Source: an uncultured Prevotella sp. (GTDB lineage Bacteria > Bacteroidota > Bacteroidia > Bacteroidales > Bacteroidaceae). Taken from it: a stretch of 6,110 bases of DNA. Every line of letters begins with the position of its first letter. The first letter of the stretch is position 1. The position numbers were made by a program, and so were the translations under genes. Shown piece after piece: positions 1-5,238 of this stretch. Below the pieces are notes generated by a model, which saw only the letters and a list, made by a program, of their open reading frames with translations, was not told the origin of the DNA and did no database searches. The stretch lies in contig CAMUQM010000122.1 of the NCBI GenBank assembly GCA_947095945.1, positions 1-6,110 on the forward strand, read 5' to 3'.

Positions 1-8
1 TAAGTAGT

Positions 9-353
9 ATGAATCAATACGAAACCGTTTTCATTTTGACTCCCGTTTTGTCTGACGAACAGATGAAGGAAACGGTCGCTAAATTCAAGAAACTGCTCAC
101 CGACAATGGCGCTGAGATCTTGAACGAGGAGGCTTGGGGTCTGAAGAAGTTGGCTTACAACATCCAGAAGAAGTCATCAGGCTTCTATGCAATGTTAGAG
201 TTCAACGCAGAACCATCAGTTATCAACACTCTCGAGACCGGCTTCCGTCGTGACGAGAAGGTTATTCGTTACATTACCGTTAAGCAGGACAAGTATTCAG
301 CAGCTTATGCTGAGAAGCGTCGTGCTAAATGGGCAGCTAAAAAGGAGGCTTAA
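9..353 (+). CDS. rpsF: 30S ribosomal protein bS6
   Basis: bS6 is a small-subunit protein that pairs with bS18 on the 30S platform and contacts the central domain of 16S rRNA. The 114-residue product shows the family pattern from end to end: YETVFILTP at the start (first beta strand), WGLKKLAYNIQKK near residues 43-55, FYAMLEFNA, and RRDEKVIRYITVK near 80-92. It ends in a short basic tail (KRRAKWAAKKEA) and lacks the glutamate-rich tail known from E. coli. The ATG at 9 places the first strand exactly where the family begins. Only 8 bases precede it, so the operon promoter and leader lie outside the window. The last codons (K-K-E-A) also form the SD of rpsR, whose ATG follows the stop by two bases. 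The gene order rpsF-rpsR-rplI is the classic arrangement. Identification is secure. Confidence 0.97.
   Translation: MNQYETVFILTPVLSDEQMKETVAKFKKLLTDNGAEILNEEAWGLKKLAYNIQKKSSGFYAMLEFNAEPSVINTLETGFRRDEKVIRYITVKQDKYSAAYAEKRRAKWAAKKEA
341..348 (+). promoter_or_regulatory. Strong Shine-Dalgarno site of rpsR
   Basis: AAAGGAGG sits 7 bases before the rpsR ATG, inside the last codons of rpsF. It matches eight consecutive bases of the anti-SD complement, assuming the usual Bacteroidota 16S 3' end (CACCUCCUUU). Bacteroidota genes normally lack such sites, so this one may be regulatory rather than a routine start signal. Confidence 0.8.
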
Positions 354-355
354 TC

Positions 356-625
356 ATGGCAGAGCAGAAATCAGAAATCCGTTATTTGACCGCTCCTTCT
401 ATCGACACAAAGAAGAAGAAGTATTGCCGTTTCAAGAAGAGCGGTATTAAGTACATCGACTATAAGGATGGCGAGTTCTTGAAGAAGTTCCTCAACGAAC
501 AGGGTAAGATTCTCCCTCGTCGTATCACAGGTACTTCTCTGAAGTATCAGCGTCGCGTGGCACAGGCTGTTAAGCGTGCTCGTCAGATTGCGCTCCTTCC
601 TTATGTAACCGATTTGATGAAGTAA
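356..625 (+). CDS. rpsR: 30S ribosomal protein bS18
   Basis: bS18 binds bS6 on the 30S platform, next to bS21 and the 3' end of 16S rRNA. The 89-residue product has the family hallmarks: KKKYCRFKKSGIKYIDYKD (about residues 19-37), then LKKFLNEQGKILPRRITGTS (about 42-61), then KYQRRVAQAVKRARQIALLPYV. The length is slightly above the roughly 75 residues usual in E. coli, because of an N-terminal stretch of about 15 residues. The ATG at 356 is fixed by the SD at 341-348 and the two-base gap after rpsF. The gene lies between rpsF and rplI, and translation is probably coupled to rpsF. In Bacteroidota, bS6, bS18 and bS21 together hide the anti-SD, so this protein may influence recognition of its own SD. 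Confidence 0.97.
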   Translation: MAEQKSEIRYLTAPSIDTKKKKYCRFKKSGIKYIDYKDGEFLKKFLNEQGKILPRRITGTSLKYQRRVAQAVKRARQIALLPYVTDLMK

Positions 626-634
626 AAAGGAGGT
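626..634 (+). promoter_or_regulatory. Strong Shine-Dalgarno site of rplI
   Basis: AAAGGAGGT begins one base after the rpsR stop and ends 6 bases before the rplI ATG. It gives nine consecutive matches to the expected 16S tail, longer than the rpsR site. Like that site, it is unusual for Bacteroidota, and it confirms the ATG at 641 as the start. Confidence 0.8.
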
Positions 635-640
635 CAATAG

Positions 641-1168
641 ATGGAAATTATATTGAAAGAAGATATTATCGGTCTTGGATACAAGAACGATATCGTTAAT
701 GTAAAGAACGGCTATGGCCGTAACTACCTCATTCCAACAGGTAAGGGTATTATCGCTTCTTCATCTGCTAAGAAGCAGTTGGCTGAGAACTTGAAGCAGC
801 AGGCTTCTAAGCTCGCGGCTCTCAAGGCTGAGGCAGAGAAGAAGGCAGCTCAGTTGGAGGGTGTAGAGCTTGTTATTGCAACTAAGGTTTCTGCAACTGG
901 CGTAACTTACGGTTCAGTTAATGCAGCTACTGTTGTTGAGGAGCTCGCTAAACGCGGTATTGAAATCGATCGTAAGATTGTTACAATGCGCGATATGAAG
1001 AAGGTTGGCACATCTGAGGCTACTGTACACTTCCACAAGGAGGTTGAGGTTAAGATTCCTGTAACTGTTGTTGCAGAGAATCAACCAGTGCCTGCTGTTG
1101 AGGAAGCACCAGTAGAGCAGCCTGCAGAGGCACCTGTAGCTGAGGAGGAGACTCCAGCAGCTGAGTAA
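641..1168 (+). CDS. rplI: 50S ribosomal protein bL9 with acidic C-terminal tail
   Basis: bL9 is an elongated large-subunit protein near the L1 stalk that helps limit mis-spacing of ribosomes on mRNA. The N-terminal 23S rRNA-binding domain is clear: MEIILKEDIIGLGYKNDIV, then VKNGYGRNYLIPTGKGI (about residues 21-37). A long Lys/Ala/Glu helix follows (about 43-73), then the C-terminal domain with VSATGVTYGSV near 83-93 and the beta strand ending at VTVVAEN (residue 147). Residues 148-175 form an extra tail rich in Pro, Ala, Val and Glu, with eight glutamates and no basic residue. E. coli bL9 is 149 residues and has no such tail. The gene is third in the rpsF-rpsR-rplI operon and is followed by an intrinsic terminator at 1214-1247. 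The tail's role is unknown. Confidence 0.97.
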   Translation: MEIILKEDIIGLGYKNDIVNVKNGYGRNYLIPTGKGIIASSSAKKQLAENLKQQASKLAALKAEAEKKAAQLEGVELVIATKVSATGVTYGSVNAATVVEELAKRGIEIDRKIVTMRDMKKVGTSEATVHFHKEVEVKIPVTVVAENQPVPAVEEAPVEQPAEAPVAEEETPAAE

Positions 1169-1182
1169 TTGTATATTGACAT

Positions 1183-1213
1183 TTTGCACTGTAAAGCAGT
1201 AATGTTAGATAAT
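1183..1213 (+). promoter_or_regulatory. Possible Bacteroidota-type promoter for the P-loop/CYTH gene
   Basis: TTTG at 1183-1186 is followed, after a 19-base spacer, by TAGATAAT at 1206-1213. The spacing suits the Bacteroides -33/-7 promoter pattern, but the -7 box matches TAnnTTTG only partly (TA and the first T). A sigma70-like TTGACA also occurs at 1176-1181. If used, the transcript would start inside or next to the rplI terminator hairpin, leaving a leader of roughly 35-40 bases. This is a weak call; read-through from the ribosomal operon is the alternative. Confidence 0.25.
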
Positions 1214-1247
1214 AATCCCTTTCACTTTCGGGTGGAGGGGATTTTTT
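1214..1247 (+). terminator. Intrinsic terminator of rpsF-rpsR-rplI operon
   Basis: A 12-bp stem pairs 1214-1225 with 1232-1243, with two G-U pairs and a 6-base loop (TTTCGG). It runs straight into a six-T tract at 1242-1247. This is a classic rho-independent terminator shape, 45 bases after the rplI stop. The T tract ends only 7 bases before the ATG of the next gene, so the hairpin also occupies that gene's leader. Confidence 0.85.
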
Positions 1248-1254
1248 AGTCATT

Positions 1255-2328
1255 ATGAAACGAATTGTACTTACCGGCGGTCCTTGTGCCGGAAAAACAA
1301 CAGCACTTGTCAAGATTATCGAGCATTTCTCAAGTCTTGGCTATAAGGTGTTTATCATTCCTGAAGTACCAACACTCTTTACTCAGGCTGGTATGGATTA
1401 TCTTACGGATAATGCTGCTTTCTTCTACGAAGGGGAGAAGGCAACATTAGAGACGCAGCTTGCTCTGGAGGATAAGTTTACTTGTATGGCAGAAACCATT
1501 GATAAACCGACGATTATCGTTTGTGATCGTGGTACAATGGATATCTCTGCTTATATGAAACCAGAGATGTGGCAAGAGATTACGGCTGGTGTCGGTACTT
1601 CTTCTGAAGAACTTCGTGCTCGTTACGATGCTGTCCTTCATCTTGTGAGTGCTGCTGATGGAGCAGAACAGTTCTATACAACGGCTAACAATGCTCATCG
1701 TACAGAGGGATTGGAACTTGCTCGTGAACTTGATAAGAAAGTCATTCAGGCTTGGTCCGAACATCCTCACTTGCGTGTAATCAATAATCACGAGAACTTT
1801 GATACAAAGATTAAACGTGTGCTACAGGATATTTCTAATGTTTTGGAGATTCCACAGCAGATAGTTGAAGAGCGTAAATATATAGTTCGATTGACAGGTG
1901 AGATTCCTGATGCTATTGAAAGTGAGATTACACAGACTTACCTTACTTCAGAACCTTGCAGTGAGGTGCGCCTACGTCGCCGTACGCTGAATGGTGTTTC
2001 AGTAAATGTTCGTACAGCGAAGAAGACTTTACCGAATAATGAACAGGTTGTTACTGAGCGACAGATTGACAATAATCTCTATGAGTCATTGATGCGTCAG
2101 GCAGACCCTTATCGTCAGTCAATCCACAAGATTCGTAAGACTTTTATTTGGCGTGGTCAGTTTTTTGAGCTTGATACTTATCTGGCTCCTACCTCTAATC
2201 TTCAGATTTTAGAGACTAAGGGAATTGTAGATCATGAGGATGTAAACTTTCCTCCATTCATTGAAGTTCTTGAAGATATCACGGGTAAGACTGAATATTA
2301 CAACTATAACTTAGCTTTGAAGAAATAA
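1255..2328 (+). CDS. P-loop NTPase (AAA_28-like) fused to CYTH/triphosphate tunnel domain
   Basis: The 357-residue protein has two domains. The N-terminal half is a P-loop nucleotide-binding domain of the AAA_28 / nucleoside-kinase-like type: Walker A GGPCAGKTT at residues 8-16, a Walker B-like strand TIIVCDRG with Asp91, and a basic lid segment near AHRTEG (Arg149). The C-terminal half, from about residue 203, resembles a CYTH domain: VEERKYIVRL opens it, EVRLRRRT (about 237-244), AKK (255-257), TERQI (267-271), FELDTYL (304-310) and ILETKG (318-323) follow as the charged strands that would line the tunnel. CYTH enzymes act on triphosphate groups with divalent metal; the substrate here is unknown. 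The same pairing is seen in proteins named TRPL translocation defect protein 14-like. The usual EXEXK signature is incomplete: Val204 stands at the first Glu position, with Glu205 beside it. The ATG at 1255 puts Walker A at residue 8, as expected. No signal peptide is seen, so it is probably cytosolic. Domain calls are firm, function is not. Confidence 0.85.
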   Translation: MKRIVLTGGPCAGKTTALVKIIEHFSSLGYKVFIIPEVPTLFTQAGMDYLTDNAAFFYEGEKATLETQLALEDKFTCMAETIDKPTIIVCDRGTMDISAYMKPEMWQEITAGVGTSSEELRARYDAVLHLVSAADGAEQFYTTANNAHRTEGLELARELDKKVIQAWSEHPHLRVINNHENFDTKIKRVLQDISNVLEIPQQIVEERKYIVRLTGEIPDAIESEITQTYLTSEPCSEVRLRRRTLNGVSVNVRTAKKTLPNNEQVVTERQIDNNLYESLMRQADPYRQSIHKIRKTFIWRGQFFELDTYLAPTSNLQILETKGIVDHEDVNFPPFIEVLEDITGKTEYYNYNLALKK

Positions 2329-2374
2329 TGTTCTAAGACTTTGAATGGCAAGGGTAGCTTTACCTCTTACATGC

Positions 2375-2423
2375 ATATAATAAATGCCGTAACACTCAGT
2401 AAGCGTTACGGCATTTGTTATAT
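2375..2423. terminator. Bidirectional terminator between convergent genes
   Basis: A near-perfect inverted repeat pairs 2375-2393 with 2405-2423 around an 11-base loop: 19 bp, all Watson-Crick except T2381/G2417. The core AAATGCCGTAAC / GTTACGGCATTT is perfect. The outer part is A/T-rich, so U-rich RNA emerges at the 3' side on either strand. It lies 46 bases after the P-loop/CYTH stop and 15 bases after the stop of the minus-strand gene, exactly where a shared terminator is expected. Confidence 0.8.
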
Positions 2424-2438
2424 ATAGGTTTAAGAAGA

Positions 2439-3986
2439 TTACTTCTTCTTTGCAGCCTTGTCTACTTTCTCCCAGTACTTCTTACCCTTTTCCTTCAGCT
2501 TGGTTGTGAAGTCCATAGCATCTGCTGCAGCCTGTGCTTCATCAGCTGGTGAAGCATAAGCGTGGTGGAAGCCCTTAACTTTGTCCCACTGTCCACGTGT
2601 GAAATCTGGTACCTCTACAGGAATGTTACCATTGTCCATAGAGATAGAACCTAACTCTGCCAAGCAGCACCATTCTGCCAAGTCATATACATCAATATCC
2701 AATGGAAGGCCATTCTGCAGACAGTAAACTAAACGTGAGTCCATGATAAAGTCCATACCACCGTGTCCACCAACTTCTTTTGCCTGCTTCTCGTATTTAG
2801 CAACGATAGGACTCTCATACTTCTGTACCAATGCCAGTGCATCAACCTTTGAGAGGTAAGAATGACCAGAAAGATTGTCAGATGATGGAGTAACACCTGA
2901 ATTCTTCATCTCTTCAGATGAAAGTGCAAAGCCTTCAAAAGGATATTTGTTTGCAAAACCCTTTGTACCAGTGAGCTGATACATACGGTTATATGGCTGT
3001 GGAGTCATTACGTTGTGGTGAATCTCAATAACTTTTCCGTTCTCAGTGCTGATGAGGGTTGTTGTATGATCGCCGTTGCGGAATTCATTACAAGGTTCAC
3101 CAGTCATTTTCTCAACCTGCTTTTTACCATTAACTGACTTTGTATCCATTGCAATGAGGGTGTTCATCTTGTCACCTCTATGGATATTCAAAACCTGTGC
3201 AATAGGACCTAAGCCATGAGTAGCATAGACATCGCCACGGAACTTCTGGTTGTATTCAAGTCTCCAACCGAGCTTGTCCTGAGCATCCTTCTTCCAGTAA
3301 GCGTTCCAGAACTGAGATAATTCGTGGCGATAAGCACCCTGAACATAAAGAACTTCACCAAAAACATTATTCTGTGCCATGTTCAATGAGTTCAACTCAA
3401 AGAAGTCATAGCAGCAGTTCTCAAGCATCATACAGTGTAGGCGCTTCTTCTCCGAGAGGTCGATAAGCTGCCATATTTCAGAAAGATTCATTGCGGCAGG
3501 AACCTCAACAGCAACGTGTTTGCCGTTATTCATTGCCTCGTATGCAACAAGGAAGTGATGCTTCCAGTCTGGAGCAATGTAAACAAGGTCGATATCCTTA
3601 CGCTTGCACAACTCCTTGTATCCATCCTCTCCTGAATAGATGTCGGCTGCTGGCATACTTGCCTTGCGCAGATAATCTTGACATTTCTCAGCTCTACCAC
3701 GCTCATAGTCGCAGAGTGCCATTACTTGGATACCAGGGATATGGGTCCAACGCTCTACAGCATCATGACCACGCATTCCTAATCCAACAAATGCTACGCG
3801 AACAGTCTTCAACTTAGGTGTGGTCATATTCAACGCACTTTCCTGTCCTGCTGCACGTACTGGTACTTCTGTTACAGCTTTTCCATTGGTCACCTTGTAT
3901 GGCCAATTGAATTGAGCCAATACAGTTGATGGTAAGAGTAAGCTGCCAAGTATAAACGCAGCAGCTATTGATCTTCTGATACTCAT
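2439..3986 (-). CDS. Secreted Gfo/Idh/MocA protein, GH109-type (alpha-N-acetylgalactosaminidase-like)
   Basis: The 515-residue protein has a signal peptide, a Rossmann NAD-binding domain and a GH109-type catalytic domain. GH109 enzymes cleave glycosides such as alpha-GalNAc through NAD-dependent oxidation, elimination and re-reduction. The signal peptide is residues 1-24 (hydrophobic AAAFILGSLLL, cleavage after VLA), leaving Gln25 first. The NAD loop is VAFVGLGMRG with GLGMRG at 68-73; EVP is at 161-163. Catalytic-region motifs are ENCCYD (Glu189), GAYRHEL (Tyr219), YATHGLGP (Tyr254, His257), PYNRMY (332-336) and the GH109-like GGHGGMDF (406-413). From memory, Elizabethkingia NagA uses Glu149, Tyr179, Tyr225 and His228. 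The spacings Glu-Tyr 30 and Tyr-His 3 are the same here. It is longer than that enzyme (about 444 residues), through an N-terminal spacer (25-60) and a Lys-rich C-terminus. It is probably periplasmic, acting on host or dietary glycans. The exact sugar specificity is not proven; another GH109 activity or a plain oxidoreductase remains possible. The start is supported by the signal peptide and the upstream promoter. Confidence 0.85.
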   Translation of the reverse strand: MSIRRSIAAAFILGSLLLPSTVLAQFNWPYKVTNGKAVTEVPVRAAGQESALNMTTPKLKTVRVAFVGLGMRGHDAVERWTHIPGIQVMALCDYERGRAEKCQDYLRKASMPAADIYSGEDGYKELCKRKDIDLVYIAPDWKHHFLVAYEAMNNGKHVAVEVPAAMNLSEIWQLIDLSEKKRLHCMMLENCCYDFFELNSLNMAQNNVFGEVLYVQGAYRHELSQFWNAYWKKDAQDKLGWRLEYNQKFRGDVYATHGLGPIAQVLNIHRGDKMNTLIAMDTKSVNGKKQVEKMTGEPCNEFRNGDHTTTLISTENGKVIEIHHNVMTPQPYNRMYQLTGTKGFANKYPFEGFALSSEEMKNSGVTPSSDNLSGHSYLSKVDALALVQKYESPIVAKYEKQAKEVGGHGGMDFIMDSRLVYCLQNGLPLDIDVYDLAEWCCLAELGSISMDNGNIPVEVPDFTRGQWDKVKGFHHAYASPADEAQAAADAMDFTTKLKEKGKKYWEKVDKAAKKK

Positions 3987-4043
3987 TGTTTTTAGTTATT
4001 TGTTTATTGGTAAATTTTGAATTTTAATATCTGTATTTGTAGG

Positions 4044-4071
4044 CAAAGATACTAAAAAATATTTAAACAAA
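4044..4071 (-). promoter_or_regulatory. Bacteroidota-type promoter of the GH109-like gene
   Basis: On the minus strand, TATCTTTG (plus coordinates 4044-4051) is a perfect match to the Bacteroidota -7 box TAnnTTTG. An upstream TTTG at 4068-4071 could be the -33 box, although the 16-base spacer is shorter than the usual 19-21. Transcription would start near 4037 and give a leader of about 50 bases. That leader is A-rich and has no SD, as is normal for this phylum. Confidence 0.6.
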
Positions 4072-4306
4072 AGAAGTAAGACTTCTCCTTTTTCTTAATG
4101 ATTTAGCCATGGTTTAGTAAGAGTTGACTATTCAATGTGTTATGTAACATTGACCAGTTTTGAACTTAAATCAGTTTATCTGGGTTTGATGTTGTCTGGT
4201 AAACATATCCCCGAATATGTTAATCATTAGTTTCTCACCTAATTATTATAGACAGATAAGATTTTCTCTGTCTGTTTTCTACCGATGTGTTGATGCTTAG
4301 CACGTG

Positions 4307-4350
4307 TGGTGCTGTTGATAAACACCAATGGTGCTGTTGGTAAACACTTA
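4307..4350. repeat. Tandem 22-bp intergenic repeat, two copies
   Basis: Two adjacent units, 4307-4328 and 4329-4350, agree at 19 of 22 positions around the core TGGTGCTGTTG(A/G)TAAACAC. The preceding 22 bases (4285-4306) match at about 12 of 22 and may be a worn third copy. The junction forms an inverted repeat, CACCA-A-TGGTG at 4323-4333, and AGCAC/GTGCT flank 4299-4313. The bases therefore could fold as well as repeat. It codes for nothing obvious and may belong to a dispersed genomic repeat family. Confidence 0.7.
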
Positions 4351-4432
4351 TCAAACTGCAATACCTATTAATAAGAATAATTGATGTTTTGGTCTAATAA
4401 ATGATTTATATTATAATGCTTGTAAGAATTAA

Positions 4433-4467
4433 ATAAGGAACTCCTACATTGTGTAAAAGTTCCTTAT
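4433..4467 (-). terminator. Terminator of the J-domain gene
   Basis: A perfect 10-bp stem, ATAAGGAACT at 4433-4442 against AGTTCCTTAT at 4458-4467, encloses a loop with its own 4-bp inner stem (TACA/TGTA, 4445-4448 with 4452-4455). It lies 14 bases after the J-domain stop on the minus strand. The following minus-strand RNA is U-rich (UUAAUUCUU) but not a clean U run. TTCCTTATAG at 4460-4469 recurs at 4478-4487, overlapping the stop codon, so a second, competing pairing is possible. Confidence 0.65.
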
Positions 4468-4481
4468 AGTTATTTGTTTCC

Positions 4482-5180
4482 TTATAGCCCTTCACGCCTC
4501 ATTTGCTCAATCAGTTCTTTCTGACGATCTGTGAGGTGGTCAGGTAGTTTCACGTTGTAGGTGATGATAAGGTCGCCAAAGGTACCATCGCCACGATCAT
4601 AACCCTTACCACGTAGGCGTACCTTGGTTCCGCCTTGTGTTAATGGCTTTACTTTCAGTTTCACTTTCTGACCTCCAGAGAGCTGAATCACAACTTCTCC
4701 ACCTAATAGGGCTGTATAAAGGTCTATGCCAACATTAGCCTCCATCTGTCCAGTAGGCTGTTGTCCATGACCTCTACCAGTGTTAAAACCTGATGAACGG
4801 CGACGTCCACTACCTCCAAAGAGGTCTTGGAAGAAGCTACTGAAACCACCGCTTCCACTGCCGAAGCTGCTAAAGTCGAATCCACCAAATGGATTTCCGC
4901 CACCTTGTCCGCCTTGGAATCCGCCAAAGCCACCAGCATTCTCGTAGGCTTCTGCATTGCGCCACTGTTCGCCATACTTATCATATTTAGCTCGCTTGTC
5001 AGGATCACCGATTACTTCAAATGCCTCGCTCAATGCTTGGAATTTAGCTTTTGCCTTTGGGTCGTTTGGATGTAAGTCTGGATGGAACTGCTTTGCTCGC
5101 TTTCTATAGGCTGCCCGCACATCCTTTTGAGGGATGTTTCGGTCAACGCCAAGTATCTTATAATAATCTATAAATGCCAT
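4482..5180 (-). CDS. Short J-domain co-chaperone (DnaJ/CbpA-like, single C-terminal domain)
   Basis: This cytosolic protein should stimulate the ATPase of DnaK (Hsp70) and deliver clients to it. The 232-residue product starts with a J domain (about residues 4-70): DYYKILGV, a basic helix AAYRKRAKQF, the essential HPD at 33-35, and FQALSEAFEVIGDPDKRAKYDKYG. A Gly/Phe-rich linker (about 82-126) follows, then a basic serine-rich patch GRRRSS. The one C-terminal domain spans about 146-212 (VGIDLYTALLGGEV, VKVKPLTQGGTKVRLRGKG, GDLIITYNVKLP), with a final helix DRQKELIEQM. There is no CxxCxGxG zinc finger, so it is not true DnaJ. CbpA has about 306 residues and two such domains. The visible domain aligns best with the second, so the first appears to be missing. 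The ATG at 5180 is supported by an upstream AGGAG and by the J domain beginning immediately. It lies 58 bp downstream of nspC on the same strand. Confidence 0.9.
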   Translation of the reverse strand: MAFIDYYKILGVDRNIPQKDVRAAYRKRAKQFHPDLHPNDPKAKAKFQALSEAFEVIGDPDKRAKYDKYGEQWRNAEAYENAGGFGGFQGGQGGGNPFGGFDFSSFGSGSGGFSSFFQDLFGGSGRRRSSGFNTGRGHGQQPTGQMEANVGIDLYTALLGGEVVIQLSGGQKVKLKVKPLTQGGTKVRLRGKGYDRGDGTFGDLIITYNVKLPDHLTDRQKELIEQMRREGL

Positions 5181-5185
5181 AATAT

Positions 5186-5192
5186 CTCCTCT
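5186..5192 (-). promoter_or_regulatory. Shine-Dalgarno-like site of the J-domain gene
   Basis: On the minus strand AGAGGAG ends 5 bases before the ATG. AGGAG gives five matches to the anti-SD complement, a moderate site, clearly weaker than those of rpsR and rplI. It supports the chosen start, but such sites may count for little in this phylum. Confidence 0.5.
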
Positions 5193-5238
5193 CTAATTAA
5201 AGTTTATCACCGTTCTTAGGGTAGCAAATATTGTGCCA

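Larger units (their letters stand above)
3987..4481. other. 495-bp intergenic region with hairpins and repeats, no convincing gene
   Basis: This A/T-rich stretch separates the start of the GH109-like gene from the end of the J-domain gene. From left to right it holds the promoter of the former, three small perfect hairpins (arms 4132-4138/4147-4153, 4202-4208/4215-4221 and 4250-4256/4267-4273), a tandem 22-bp repeat at 4307-4350, a plain A/T-rich piece (4351-4430), and the terminator of the J-domain gene at 4433-4467. The only open frames are very short. No tRNA or recognisable riboswitch was seen. A small RNA or decayed gene remnant between 4090 and 4350 cannot be excluded. Confidence 0.6.

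Noticed and set aside
1..8. TAA at the very start as the stop of an upstream gene
   Set aside because: Only three bases of possible coding sequence are visible, so its frame cannot be judged.
1234..1240. GGAGGGG as the ribosome binding site of the P-loop/CYTH gene
   Set aside because: It is the 3' arm of the terminator hairpin, and about 16 bases separate the GGAGG core from the ATG, too far for normal SD use.
4135..4230. A 31-codon plus-strand open frame in the intergenic gap
   Set aside because: It has no SD, no TAnnTTTG promoter at a suitable distance and no recognised domain. It overlaps two hairpins. It is too short to support without conservation data, though a small peptide cannot be ruled out.
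4281..4350. CRISPR array
   Set aside because: The two 22-bp units are directly adjacent with no spacers, and no cas gene is present.
4827..5075. Open frames on the opposite strand or other frames of the J-domain and other genes
   Set aside because: They are shadows of strong genes, with low-complexity or unfamiliar products. The J-domain, ribosomal, GH109-like and NspC frames have clear family motifs.
5225..5232. AATATTTG on the minus strand as a -7 box for the J-domain gene
   Set aside because: It has one mismatch to TAnnTTTG and no TTTG at the expected upstream distance. Co-transcription with nspC across 58 bp is equally possible.
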